Positions 38,901 through 45,809 of a stretch of DNA of 64,000 nucleotides are shown piece by piece. Location: contig JALQCR010000011.1 in assembly GCA_023336205.1 (NCBI GenBank), forward strand, positions 62,001-126,000. The letters are read 5' to 3'. Both the position numbers and the translations under genes were made by a program. This DNA comes from Pseudanabaena sp. Salubria-1. GTDB taxonomy: Bacteria > Cyanobacteriota > Cyanobacteriia > Pseudanabaenales > Pseudanabaenaceae. How positions within the stretch are numbered: the first letter of the stretch is position 1; each line of letters opens with the position of its first letter. The notes under the pieces are model-generated. The model was not told where the DNA came from. It saw only the letters and a list, made by a program, of their open reading frames with translations, and searched no databases.

Positions 38901-39842
38901 AGCGTTCAGGTCGTGAGCGTAGCCTTTAGTCCCGATGGCAAGACGATAGCGACAGGTAGTGGGGACAAAACCGTCAAATTGTGGAATCTGGAAGGCAAAG
39001 AAATCCAAACCTTGAAAGGGCATAGCTCTAGTGTCTGGAGCGTAGCCTTTAGTCCCGATGGCAAGACGATCGCCACAGGAAGTGATGACAAAACCGTCAA
39101 ATTGTGGAATCTGGAAGGCAAAGAAATCCAAACCTTGAAAGGGCATAGCTCTAGTGTCTTGAGCGTAGCCTTTAGTCCCGATGGCAAGACGATCGCCACA
39201 GGAAGTTTGGACGACCCCGTAAAATTGTGGAATCTGGAAGGCAAAAAACTCCAAACCTTGAAAGGGCATAGCTCTATTGTCTTTAGCGTAGCCTTTAGTC
39301 CCGATGGTAAGACGATCGCCACAGGCAGTGGGGACAACACCGTCAAATTGTGGAATCTGGAAGGCAAAGAACTTCAATCCTTCAAAGCGCATACCTTTAA
39401 TGTCATTAGCGTAGCCTTTAGTCCCGATGGCAAAATGATCGCCTCTAGCAGTTACGACAAAACCGTCAAATTGTGGAATCTGGAAGGCAAAGAACTTCAA
39501 TCCTTCGGGCATAGCGCTAGTGTCTATAGCGTAGCCTTTAGTCCCGATGGCAAGACGATTGCGACTGGCACTGGGGATAACACCGTCAAATTGTGGAGTC
39601 TAGAAGGCAAAGAAATCCAATCCTTCAAAGGGCATAGCGATAGTGTCAGGAGCGTAGCCTTTAGCCCCGATGGCAAGACAATCGCCTCTGGCAGTTCCGA
39701 CAGCACCGTCAAATTGTGGAATTTAAATTTTGATGACCTAATGGCAAAGGGTTGCGCGTGGCTCCACGACTATCTCGTTAATAACCCCAACGCCAGTGAT
39801 GAGGACAGACAGATGTGTGGCATTGCTCCAAGGCAAAAGTAA
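35997..39842 (+). CDS. AAA-like ATPase fused to coiled coil and 14 WD40 repeats
   Basis: A 1281-residue protein. Residues 1-340 are an AAA_35-type ATPase with modified P-loop CRQMGKSSLR (42-51), Walker B-like PIVIFVEEIDRLL near 143, and a GGQPFLIQRLL segment near 242. Residues about 340-455 are a winged-helix-like and helical linker. One transmembrane helix lies near 458-480, and a long Ala/Lys/Glu coiled coil near 480-665. The rest (about 675-1245) is 14 WD40 repeats of 41 residues (123 bp), enough for two seven-bladed propellers, with SVAFSPDGKTIATGS and TVKLWNLEGKE almost invariant. A short tail (GCAWLHDYLVNNP..DRQMCGI) follows, a C-terminus common in such proteins. The architecture suggests membrane-tethered ligand sensing by the propellers. 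The DNA repeats are near-identical, so copy number should be unstable. Confidence -1.
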   Translation: MTFNYQVGGSLPADAPSYVERQCDHDYYELLKERKYCYVFNCRQMGKSSLRVRVTHKLQAEGIVCATIDPQKIGVEVTCEQWYASAIRSLVGDLDLKSKFDLRSWIRERELLSPVQRFAEFIETVVLQEIDAPIVIFVEEIDRLLSLKFGMDDFFGLVRSFFEDRPTKPEYNRLTFSFLGVATPTDLIQSHNTSAFNIGYAVEMAGFTLTEAGQLMQGLASKVANPQDYLEEAVRWTGGQPFLIQRLLGMMEKELAGITPPENIAVWVENLVQERIVTNWESQDAPPHLTTIRDRVLSVEEKLRGRMLGCYQQVLADGELADDRSEERSKLRLTGLVVRRDGRLISYNPIYGAVFNNAWVEGQLADLRPEFYGSAFRAWQGSEIKDGFLLRGEALRNAEIWARGKRLSDVDEDFLRESREMEAIESNLKFESERQAREIAEEKAAILGEAKSKADRRIFFGSGVLAVTLLTALIASFSAGQSLNEANVKVADTQKEADRVLKDSEQKKRSAEIKADEIQKRAKKADLESKQNIKEALAKKEEADLKVDAAQKNLELAKAEAEKVSQESAEKVAAAQAKIVDAEGKVKVALDEQAKAAKAVKYAEDNIKLADVRIKSLDAKADFQGEQVFDALLKAVRAGQKLKDLDTEVAKRDKANTRMLVTANLSRFIYGVQEKNRFFAHSDSVVSVAFSPDGKTIVTGSWDKTVKLWNLEGKEIQTFKGHSSNVVSVAFSPDGKTIVTGSWDKTVKLWNLEGKEIQTLKGHSDSVSSVAFSPDGKTIVTGSRDNTIKLWNLEGKELQTLKGHSDSVWSVAFSPDGKTIATGSGDRTVKLWNLEGKELQTFKGHSSIVESVAFSPDGKTIATGSGDRTVKLWNLEGKEFQTFKGHSSNVNSVAFSQDGKTIATGSDDKTVKLWNLEGKEIQTLKGHSDSVSSVAFSPDGKTIATGSWDKTVKLWNLEGEEIQTLGGHSVQVVSVAFSPDGKTIATGSGDKTVKLWNLEGKEIQTLKGHSSSVWSVAFSPDGKTIATGSDDKTVKLWNLEGKEIQTLKGHSSSVLSVAFSPDGKTIATGSLDDPVKLWNLEGKKLQTLKGHSSIVFSVAFSPDGKTIATGSGDNTVKLWNLEGKELQSFKAHTFNVISVAFSPDGKMIASSSYDKTVKLWNLEGKELQSFGHSASVYSVAFSPDGKTIATGTGDNTVKLWSLEGKEIQSFKGHSDSVRSVAFSPDGKTIASGSSDSTVKLWNLNFDDLMAKGCAWLHDYLVNNPNASDEDRQMCGIAPRQK
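38029..39730 (+). repeat. Array of 14 near-identical 123-bp WD40-coding repeats
   Basis: Each unit contains GTAGCCTTTAGTCCCGATGG and a GTCAAATTGTGGAATCTGGA block. Differences cluster in a few codons: the two or three after GGGCATAGC, the codon before AGCGTAGCC, and the codons between GGAAGT and AAATTGTGG. Unit 13 lacks one codon. The antisense strand is also open over about 1.5 kb, an artefact of repetition. Confidence -1.
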
Positions 39843-40112
39843 AAAGATAAAAGGAAAAATTTGTAGGGGTTTTGCATTTGCGCCACCATTTCCCAACACC
39901 CCACATGAACCTCCATTTGCAAATGCAGAACCCTCTTCGCTTTCACCGATAAATTGTCCCTGCGTTGTCAGGTGTTGGGCATAGCATTCCCAAACCAAGG
40001 GAACCTGAGAATTTAGAAACTGTCGCGGGAATGCTATGCCCCTACGAATGTTTACTAATCCCGACACTAGAGATAAAGATATAATCGATATAACGATCGC
40101 ATCAACTAACCT
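39843..40112. repeat. Intergenic repeats upstream of the parDE-like locus
   Basis: 39977-40041 is a GGGCATAGCATTCCC / GGGAATGCTATGCCC inverted repeat related to 15730-15793 and 15933-15998. A further inverted motif, TTTTGCATTTGCGCC / TTTGCAAATGCAGAA, spans 39869-39930. The AT-rich stretch 40060-40105 is the likely parD promoter. Confidence -1.
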
Positions 40113-40370
40113 ATGCCTATCACCCTCCAACCCGAACAAGAGCAATTCATTCAAACCCAACTTGCTACAGGACGCTACACCAACGCCACTGAAGTAATTG
40201 CCGAAGCATTGCAACTTCTAGAAAAACGCAACCATTACGATCGCTGGGTCGAAGAACTCGGCAACAAAATCGACATCGCCGCCGCAGAACTCGATCGCGG
40301 TGAAGGGCTTGATGGCGAAATAGCTATTAATCAGCTAAGAGCCAGACTTCACAAAAAACGCGAAGCTTAA
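40113..40370 (+). CDS. ParD-type antitoxin
   Basis: An 85-residue ribbon-helix-helix antitoxin of the ParD/CC2985 type: ITLQPEQEQFIQTQLATGRYTNATEVIAEALQLLEKR is the DNA-binding fold, and the charged C-terminus binds toxin. It would autorepress the operon. It lies 6 bp before a ParE-type toxin gene that is frameshifted. Confidence -1.
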   Translation: MPITLQPEQEQFIQTQLATGRYTNATEVIAEALQLLEKRNHYDRWVEELGNKIDIAAAELDRGEGLDGEIAINQLRARLHKKREA

Positions 40371-40376
40371 CGCCCC

Positions 40377-40668
40377 ATGCCTCAATACACCATATCCCCC
40401 ACCGCCATCCGCGACCTTGAAGACATCATCGACTATTTCACAGAAAGAAACGTAGAAACAGGCGATCGGCTACTCAATGAATTCACTAAAAAATGTCGCT
40501 ATCTCACCCAAATTCCCATTAATTGGTCGAAGCTATTCCCAGATTCGCCATTATCTGCGTGGTATTCCCATGCAAAACTACATCATCTTCTATCGCATCA
40601 TTGATGAAGACATAGAAATTATGCGAGTGATTAGAGGCGATTGGAATCTAGAAGCTATGTTTGAGTAA
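40377..40668 (+). pseudogene. ParE/RelE-type toxin, frameshifted
   Basis: The first frame (MPQYTISPTAIRDLEDIIDYF through CRYLTQIP) is the ParE N-terminus; the remainder (GRSYSQIRHYLRGIPMQNYI then IEIMRVIRGDWNLEAMFE) lies in the next frame. Between CCC and GGT (about 40517-40524) there are seven bases where six are expected, so one inserted base breaks the toxin. In the first frame translation ends at 40604. The toxin should be inactive while the antitoxin remains intact. Confidence -1.
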
Positions 40669-40761
40669 AAATTGTAATCTCTTCTCGAACCAGAGCAAAT
40701 TATCAGGAGTGATTCATGGCAATTTGGATTATGACACTACATATGGTGCTATAGTAGTGTC

Positions 40762-41196
40762 ATGACAGTCATATCTTCGTTTCCCATTGTCATTGATACC
40801 AACGTCCTGTTTGAAGGCTTAACAAAACAAGGCGGCGCTTCTGGACTCATTATTGATGCATGGTTAGCAGGATTACTTGAAGTCTGTGTTTCTAATGCCC
40901 TCGCCTATGAATACGAAGATGTTCTCTCTCGCAAAATCTCTAAACCTCGTTGGCAAAAGCTTCAGCCCGTACTTGGTACATTGCTTAACCAATGTCGATT
41001 TACAATCATTTACTACTCTTGGCGACCAGCCTCCCCAGACGCAGGAGACGATCTTGTGATTGATTGTGCCATGAACGCAAGCGCAACAGTCATCACTTCC
41101 AATCTGCGTGACTTTCAAAACGCTAAGGAGTCTCTAGGCTTGAAAGTAATGACTCCAGCACAACTAATTACCAAACTAGCATCAATAGGAACTTAG
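40762..41196 (+). CDS. PIN-domain toxin (COG1569-like)
   Basis: A 144-residue PIN domain. Acidic active-site residues are visible as D12 (VIDTNVLFEGL), E52/D53 region (YEYEDVLSR), D95-D96 (DAGDDLVIDCA) and D110-region (TSNLRDF). PIN toxins are metal-dependent RNases. It starts 20 bp after a short AT-rich promoter-like region and is 2 bp from the following RHH-type gene, the usual partner. Confidence -1.
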   Translation: MTVISSFPIVIDTNVLFEGLTKQGGASGLIIDAWLAGLLEVCVSNALAYEYEDVLSRKISKPRWQKLQPVLGTLLNQCRFTIIYYSWRPASPDAGDDLVIDCAMNASATVITSNLRDFQNAKESLGLKVMTPAQLITKLASIGT

Positions 41197-41198
41197 CC

Positions 41199-41534
41199 AT
41201 GAGCCGATTAACCCTACGCTTACCAGATACATTACACCACCAACTAATCCATTTAGCAGAGAGCGAAGGAGTCTCTTTAAATCAATACATCGTCTATGCC
41301 CTAACCCGTCAATCATCGACAAATTACATCGTTCAACCACTTCCCCAACAAGAAACGAACCAACAACAATCAGACTTCACTAATCTTTTGCAAAAGCTAG
41401 GAAAGGCATCTCCCACTGAAATAGAAATAGCATTATTAGAACGAGAAAACGTTCAACCAGAAGAAGAACTAACCCCTGAAATCATTTCCCAATTTCAGCA
41501 ACGACTCCAAAGCAAGGAAAAAGTAAAAAGGTAA
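41199..41534 (+). CDS. RHH/HicB-like antitoxin partner of the PIN toxin
   Basis: A 111-residue protein with an N-terminal ribbon-helix-helix (SRLTLRLPDTLHHQLIHLAESEGVSLNQYIVYALTRQ), as in HicB C-terminal and Arc-type antitoxins, then an acidic, Gln-rich tail that would contact the toxin. It is translationally linked to the PIN gene. Confidence in pairing is good from spacing. Confidence -1.
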   Translation: MSRLTLRLPDTLHHQLIHLAESEGVSLNQYIVYALTRQSSTNYIVQPLPQQETNQQQSDFTNLLQKLGKASPTEIEIALLERENVQPEEELTPEIISQFQQRLQSKEKVKR

Positions 41535-41546
41535 TAGGAGTGACTC

Positions 41547-41651
41547 ATGAAAATCTTAACCATTCGACTACCAGATGACAAACACCTTAGACTAAAAAAT
41601 CCCAAAGAAGGCTTAAAACTTCTGGATAAATTAGATGCACTGAGCGAATAA
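41547..41651 (+). pseudogene. Short truncated RHH-like antitoxin fragment
   Basis: A 34-codon reading frame (MKILTIRLPDDKHLRL..LDKLDALSE) with a GGAG site just upstream. The MKILTIRLPDDKH start is the N-terminal strand of ribbon-helix-helix antitoxins, but the helices are missing, so it is probably an internally deleted remnant. It follows the PIN-RHH pair by 12 bp. Confidence -1.
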
Positions 41652-41700
41652 AATCAACCTCAGTTACGTATTATAAATTCCTTCACCTGAGAGAGAAACC

Positions 41701-42057
41701 ATGCCCCAACTCATCCCCACCGAACTCGAAGACGGCAGCATCATTTATTTTCAAGTCGAAGGAACTACGAATTTCACCTCTCACGACCGTGATTTACTTG
41801 TCGGTGATAAAGCACAAAATGCCGCCAAAGAAAAAGCAATCCAAAGCTTTCATGCCATGCAAAGCCTCGTGCGAGGCTACACCGTCAACACCCTCAACGC
41901 CTTTCGCAATTTAGGAAGTGCCGAAGTCAGCGAAGTCACCCTAGAGTTTGGCGTGAGCCTCGATGCCAAAGCAGGAGTACCCTTCATCGCATCAGGCGGT
42001 GCAAGCTCCAATCTAAAAATTACCGTAAAATGCGTATTTCCCAAGAAGCCAGAATAA
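41701..42057 (+). CDS. CU044_2847 family protein (Trypco1-like domain)
   Basis: A 118-residue protein with the layout of the trypsin-co-occurring domain 1 family: LEDGSIIYFQVEG at the start, a middle helical region, then VSEVTLEFGVSLDAKAGVPFIASGGASSNLKITVKC. The family has been described by comparative genomics as a component of NTPase/protease conflict systems, usually beside a trypsin-like peptidase. No such peptidase is adjacent; the nearest is at 14778. Its presence beside the CHAT-ATPase island supports a conflict role. Confidence -1.
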   Translation: MPQLIPTELEDGSIIYFQVEGTTNFTSHDRDLLVGDKAQNAAKEKAIQSFHAMQSLVRGYTVNTLNAFRNLGSAEVSEVTLEFGVSLDAKAGVPFIASGGASSNLKITVKCVFPKKPE

Positions 42058-42138
42058 CTACAACCACCACAAATCTCCCAGCGATCGCATACACTAGTAA
42101 CAAATCTTTACGCCAGCTAAAGCATAAATCGCGATCGA

Positions 42139-45015
42139 ATGCCAGACCATACCCATATCCATGTTAGAGGTGCTAGACAGCACAATCTCAAGAATGTTGA
42201 CCTGACAATTCCACGCGATCGCCTGATCGTGTTTACAGGTGTGTCTGGCTCTGGTAAGTCATCTCTCGCTTTTGACACGATTTTTGCCGAAGGTCAGCGC
42301 CGCTATGTGGAGTCGCTGAGTGCCTATGCGCGGCAGTTTTTGGGACAGGTGGATAAGCCTGATGTGGACTACATTGAGGGCTTGAGTCCTGCGATTTCCA
42401 TTGATCAAAAGTCAACTTCCCATAATCCGCGCTCAACCGTCGGTACGGTCACCGAGATTTATGATTATTTGCGGCTATTATTTGGTCGTGCAGGTTCGCC
42501 TCACTGTCCGATCTGCGATCGCAATATTGCACCCCAGACGATTGATCGGATGGTGGACTCGATTATGGAGCTTAGCGATCGCACCAAGTTTCAGCTGCTA
42601 GCACCTGTAATTCGTGGCAAAAAGGGAACTCACAAGAAATTACTATCTACCCTAGCCAGTGAAGGCTTTGCGCGGGTGCGGGTAGATGGAGAAGTGCGAG
42701 AGCTTAGTGACAATATCGAATTAGATAAAAACAAACTGCATGATATTGAAATTGTAGTTGATCGTCTAGTTCGCAAAAATGATATTCAAGAACGTTTGAC
42801 TGATTCCCTTGCAACTTGTCTGAAACGTGCCGAAGGGATTGCGATGGTGGAGATTTTGCAGCCTTCACCCCCAGCCCCTCTCCCAGAGGGCGAGGGGAGC
42901 AAGAATAATATTCTAACTTTCTCAGAAAACTTTGCCTGTCCTGAGCATGGCGCAGTCATGGAAGAACTATCGCCACGCATGTTCTCCTTTAATTCTCCCT
43001 ATGGCGCTTGTCCCACCTGTCATGGATTGGGAAGCATCAAAACCTTTAGTCCTGAGTTGCTAGTTCCCGATCCATCTTTGCCAGTCTATGCCGCGATCGC
43101 ACCTTGGGCAGATAAAACCCATACCTATTACATTTCACTGTTATCCAGTGTTGGCGAATATGCAGGCTTTGAGATTACTGCACCTTGGGAAAAGCTTACC
43201 CAGTCACAGATTGATATTATTCTGCATGGCACAACTGAAAAGATTTTAATTAAGCCAGATTCGCTCTATCGCGATCGCAGTGAGGGATATTACAAGCGCT
43301 ATGAGGGTGCGATCGCCATCCTCGAACAGCAATATAAAGAAGCAGGAGAATCACAAAAGCAGAAGTTAGAGAACTATCTGATCGAAGAGTCTTGCTCAAC
43401 TTGTGACGGAACAAGGCTAAAACCAGAATCTCTCGCAGTTCGGATTGGTGGTTATAACATTAACGATTTTGTGTCAGTGCCGATTGGGACTTGTCGCGAT
43501 CGCTTAAAAAATCTCGACCTTGATGAGCGAACTCGCCAAATAGGCGATCGGGTGTTACAAGAAATCGAAGCGAGACTGCAATTCCTTTTAGATGTGGGTT
43601 TAGATTATCTGACCCTCGATCGCTCTACGATGTCCCTCTCTGGTGGTGAAGCCCAACGCATCCGCCTTGCTACCCAGATCGGTTCAGGATTGACAGGAGT
43701 TCTCTATGTATTGGATGAGCCGAGTATTGGACTCCATCAACGCGATAACTCGCGACTACTAGCCACATTAACCAAACTGCGCGATCTTGGGAATACCTTA
43801 ATCGTGGTTGAACATGACGAAGAAACAATTCGCGCTGCGGACTATCTCGTAGACATTGGTCCAGGGGCGGGAGTGCATGGCGGTACGATCGTCGCACAGG
43901 GTACTGTCAAGGATATTGAGCAGCATCCTGAATCCCTCACAGGCGCTTATCTATCTAAACAAAAGCTGATTCACACACCCGCAGAGCGTCGCGAAGGTAA
44001 TGGCAAATATTTAGAAATTTGTAATGCCTATCTCAATAACCTTAAGCATGTCAATGTCACGCTTCCCTTAGGAAAGCTAGTTTGTGTCACAGGTGTATCA
44101 GGTTCAGGCAAATCTACGCTCATTAATGACCTGCTGCATAATTCTCTCGATCATCATTTCTCACGCAAAGTACCAGCACCTAAAGGCATTGATGAAATTA
44201 AGGGACTCCAAGCTCTAGACAAATTCATCGTCATCGATCAATCTCCCATCGGACGCACACCTCGTTCCAATCCTGCCACTTATACAGGCTTATTTGATGT
44301 CATTCGCGAAACCTTTGCTTTGACGACTGCGGCGAAAACAAGAGGTTATAAAGCAGGGCAATTCTCTTTTAATGTCAAAGGTGGTCGTTGTGAAGCTTGC
44401 TCTGGGCAAGGCGTGAATATTATCTCCATGAATTTCCTGCCCGATGTCTATGTGCAATGCGATGTTTGCAAAGGTGCAAGATATAACCGTGAAACGCTGC
44501 AAGTTAAGTATAAAGAGAAGACGATCGCCGATGTGTTAGATATGACCATCGAAGAAGCGATGCATTTCTTTGAGAACATCCCCTCTGCTCATACCAAATT
44601 GGGAATGCTGGTGGATGTGGGTTTAGGCTATGTGCGTCTCGGTCAGTCTGCGCCCACGCTCTCAGGTGGTGAAGCGCAACGGGTGAAACTTGCCACAGAA
44701 TTAGCGCGTCGAGCTACAGGTAAAACCCTCTATCTCATTGATGAACCGACTACAGGTTTAAGCTTTTACGATGTGCATAAATTATTAGATGTAATGCAAC
44801 GCCTTGTCGATAAAGGCAATAGCATCATTACGATTGAGCATAATCTCGATGTGATTCGCTGCGCTGATTGGGTGATTGATTTGGGCCCTGAAGGAGGCGA
44901 TCGCGGTGGTGAGATTGTTGCGGAAGGTACACCCGAACAGGTCGCCAAGGTCAAAAAATCCTATACTGGCAAATATCTCAAACAAGTATTAGCGGATTAT
45001 CCCCGTGCTAAGTAG
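42139..45015 (+). CDS. uvrA: UvrABC excision nuclease subunit A
   Basis: A 958-residue UvrA with two ABC ATPase modules: Walker [11 protein letters not shown] (near 34) and [10 protein letters not shown] (near 653), signatures [12 protein letters not shown] and [12 protein letters not shown]. Zinc fingers include CPICD near 123, CPTCHGLG near 290 and [17 protein letters not shown] near 755-780. It recognises bulky DNA lesions in nucleotide excision repair. Residues 242-253 ([12 protein letters not shown]) are encoded by a dispersed intergenic-type repeat inserted in frame. Confidence -1.
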   Translation: MPDHTHIHVRGARQHNLKNVDLTIPRDRLIVFTGVSGSGKSSLAFDTIFAEGQRRYVESLSAYARQFLGQVDKPDVDYIEGLSPAISIDQKSTSHNPRSTVGTVTEIYDYLRLLFGRAGSPHCPICDRNIAPQTIDRMVDSIMELSDRTKFQLLAPVIRGKKGTHKKLLSTLASEGFARVRVDGEVRELSDNIELDKNKLHDIEIVVDRLVRKNDIQERLTDSLATCLKRAEGIAMVEILQPSPPAPLPEGEGSKNNILTFSENFACPEHGAVMEELSPRMFSFNSPYGACPTCHGLGSIKTFSPELLVPDPSLPVYAAIAPWADKTHTYYISLLSSVGEYAGFEITAPWEKLTQSQIDIILHGTTEKILIKPDSLYRDRSEGYYKRYEGAIAILEQQYKEAGESQKQKLENYLIEESCSTCDGTRLKPESLAVRIGGYNINDFVSVPIGTCRDRLKNLDLDERTRQIGDRVLQEIEARLQFLLDVGLDYLTLDRSTMSLSGGEAQRIRLATQIGSGLTGVLYVLDEPSIGLHQRDNSRLLATLTKLRDLGNTLIVVEHDEETIRAADYLVDIGPGAGVHGGTIVAQGTVKDIEQHPESLTGAYLSKQKLIHTPAERREGNGKYLEICNAYLNNLKHVNVTLPLGKLVCVTGVSGSGKSTLINDLLHNSLDHHFSRKVPAPKGIDEIKGLQALDKFIVIDQSPIGRTPRSNPATYTGLFDVIRETFALTTAAKTRGYKAGQFSFNVKGGRCEACSGQGVNIISMNFLPDVYVQCDVCKGARYNRETLQVKYKEKTIADVLDMTIEEAMHFFENIPSAHTKLGMLVDVGLGYVRLGQSAPTLSGGEAQRVKLATELARRATGKTLYLIDEPTTGLSFYDVHKLLDVMQRLVDKGNSIITIEHNLDVIRCADWVIDLGPEGGDRGGEIVAEGTPEQVAKVKKSYTGKYLKQVLADYPRAK
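42862..42897. repeat. Dispersed CCCTCACCCC-type repeat inside uvrA
   Basis: CCTTCACCCCCAGCCCCTCT and the following CCCAGAGGGCGAGGGG match the repeats at 5320-5357, 5564-5592 and 51170-51270. It is 36 bp, so the frame is kept, and it encodes a Pro-rich loop in the domain between the first Walker A and the [10 protein letters not shown] zinc-binding segment. Confidence -1.
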
Positions 45016-45046
45016 TAAACATTGTAAAAAATAGGAGCAACCCAAA

Positions 45047-45511
45047 ATGACTGCTAAAGAACAACTATTACAAGAAATTCAAAATAGTCCAGAACTACTA
45101 ATTCAAGAAGTTCTAGACTTTTTCCTCTTTACTAAAAACAGACGCTTTCGCAATTCCGAGACTGAAATAAAAGAAAAGCAGATAACCTCACAACCAATCA
45201 GGGAATTTGCTAAAGAATTAATGCAAGATGCCCCACCAGAAGAACTTAGCAAACTCCTAGCTGATAATGCTAGAAATGCAGCTTTGCTAGACACCATAGA
45301 GGCTTTGCCTGATCCTCAAAAATGGCAAATATATCAAACTCTTAGCGCCAAATTTGCCCCTCATTCAGCAGAAGCGAAAGCAATTTCACGTCTAACCGAC
45401 CAAGACGATCCCAGCAAATGGATTACATCTATAGGGGAGGATGAACAAGTTGATGAGAAAGCTTTAAACGCTTGGCTGGAAAAGAAAGGCTATCAAAAAG
45501 CAAATGTATAG
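45047..45511 (+). CDS. Probable antitoxin of a RelE-type pair
   Basis: A 154-residue protein with an N-terminal DUF2281-like helix (AKEQLLQEIQNSPELLIQEVLDFFLFTK) and an acidic, helical remainder. Its end overlaps the start of the RelE/ParE-type gene by 8 bp, which supports an antitoxin or regulator role. The central part (IEALPDPQKWQIYQTLSAKF) is not recognised. Confidence -1.
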   Translation: MTAKEQLLQEIQNSPELLIQEVLDFFLFTKNRRFRNSETEIKEKQITSQPIREFAKELMQDAPPEELSKLLADNARNAALLDTIEALPDPQKWQIYQTLSAKFAPHSAEAKAISRLTDQDDPSKWITSIGEDEQVDEKALNAWLEKKGYQKANV

Positions 45512-45809
45512 AATTACCCTACATCAGGATATTCAAGCCGAAGATATACCTCTATTGCCTGAAGAATTAAGAGAAGACTTCATCCAGTATCAAAGAGTCT
45601 TGAAGCTTGATCCATATCAAACGAGAGGAGTTCCTAGTCACGATTTGCGCGGTGACCTCAAAAATCATAGAGCGCTAGAGATAAGCTGCAACAGTGTAAG
45701 CTATCGTCTTGTTTATCGAGCCTATGAATCGCCATCACCTAAACGAGTTCAAATCATCAGTTTCGCTGAACATGATTTAGCCTATGAAAGAGCCAAAGAG
45801 AGAAAATAA
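45504..45809 (+). CDS. RelE/ParE-family toxin
   Basis: A 101-residue protein with the RelE-superfamily pattern HDLRGDLKNHRALEISCNSVSYRLVYRAY and a final strand VQIISFAEHDLAYERAKER. It overlaps the preceding gene by 8 bp. RelE toxins cleave ribosome-bound mRNA. The stop is directly adjacent to the ATG of the ABC exporter. Confidence -1.
   Translation: MYRITLHQDIQAEDIPLLPEELREDFIQYQRVLKLDPYQTRGVPSHDLRGDLKNHRALEISCNSVSYRLVYRAYESPSPKRVQIISFAEHDLAYERAKERK

Noticed and set aside
37992..39512. A 506-codon open frame antisense to the WD40 array, plus smaller antisense ones
   Set aside because: It exists only because the 123-bp unit, a multiple of three, happens to lack stops in that frame; the protein is a translated complement of repeats with no start signal.
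38029..39730. Regularly repeated units considered as CRISPR-like
   Set aside because: The repeats are 123-bp codon-multiple WD40 units without spacers and inside an open frame.
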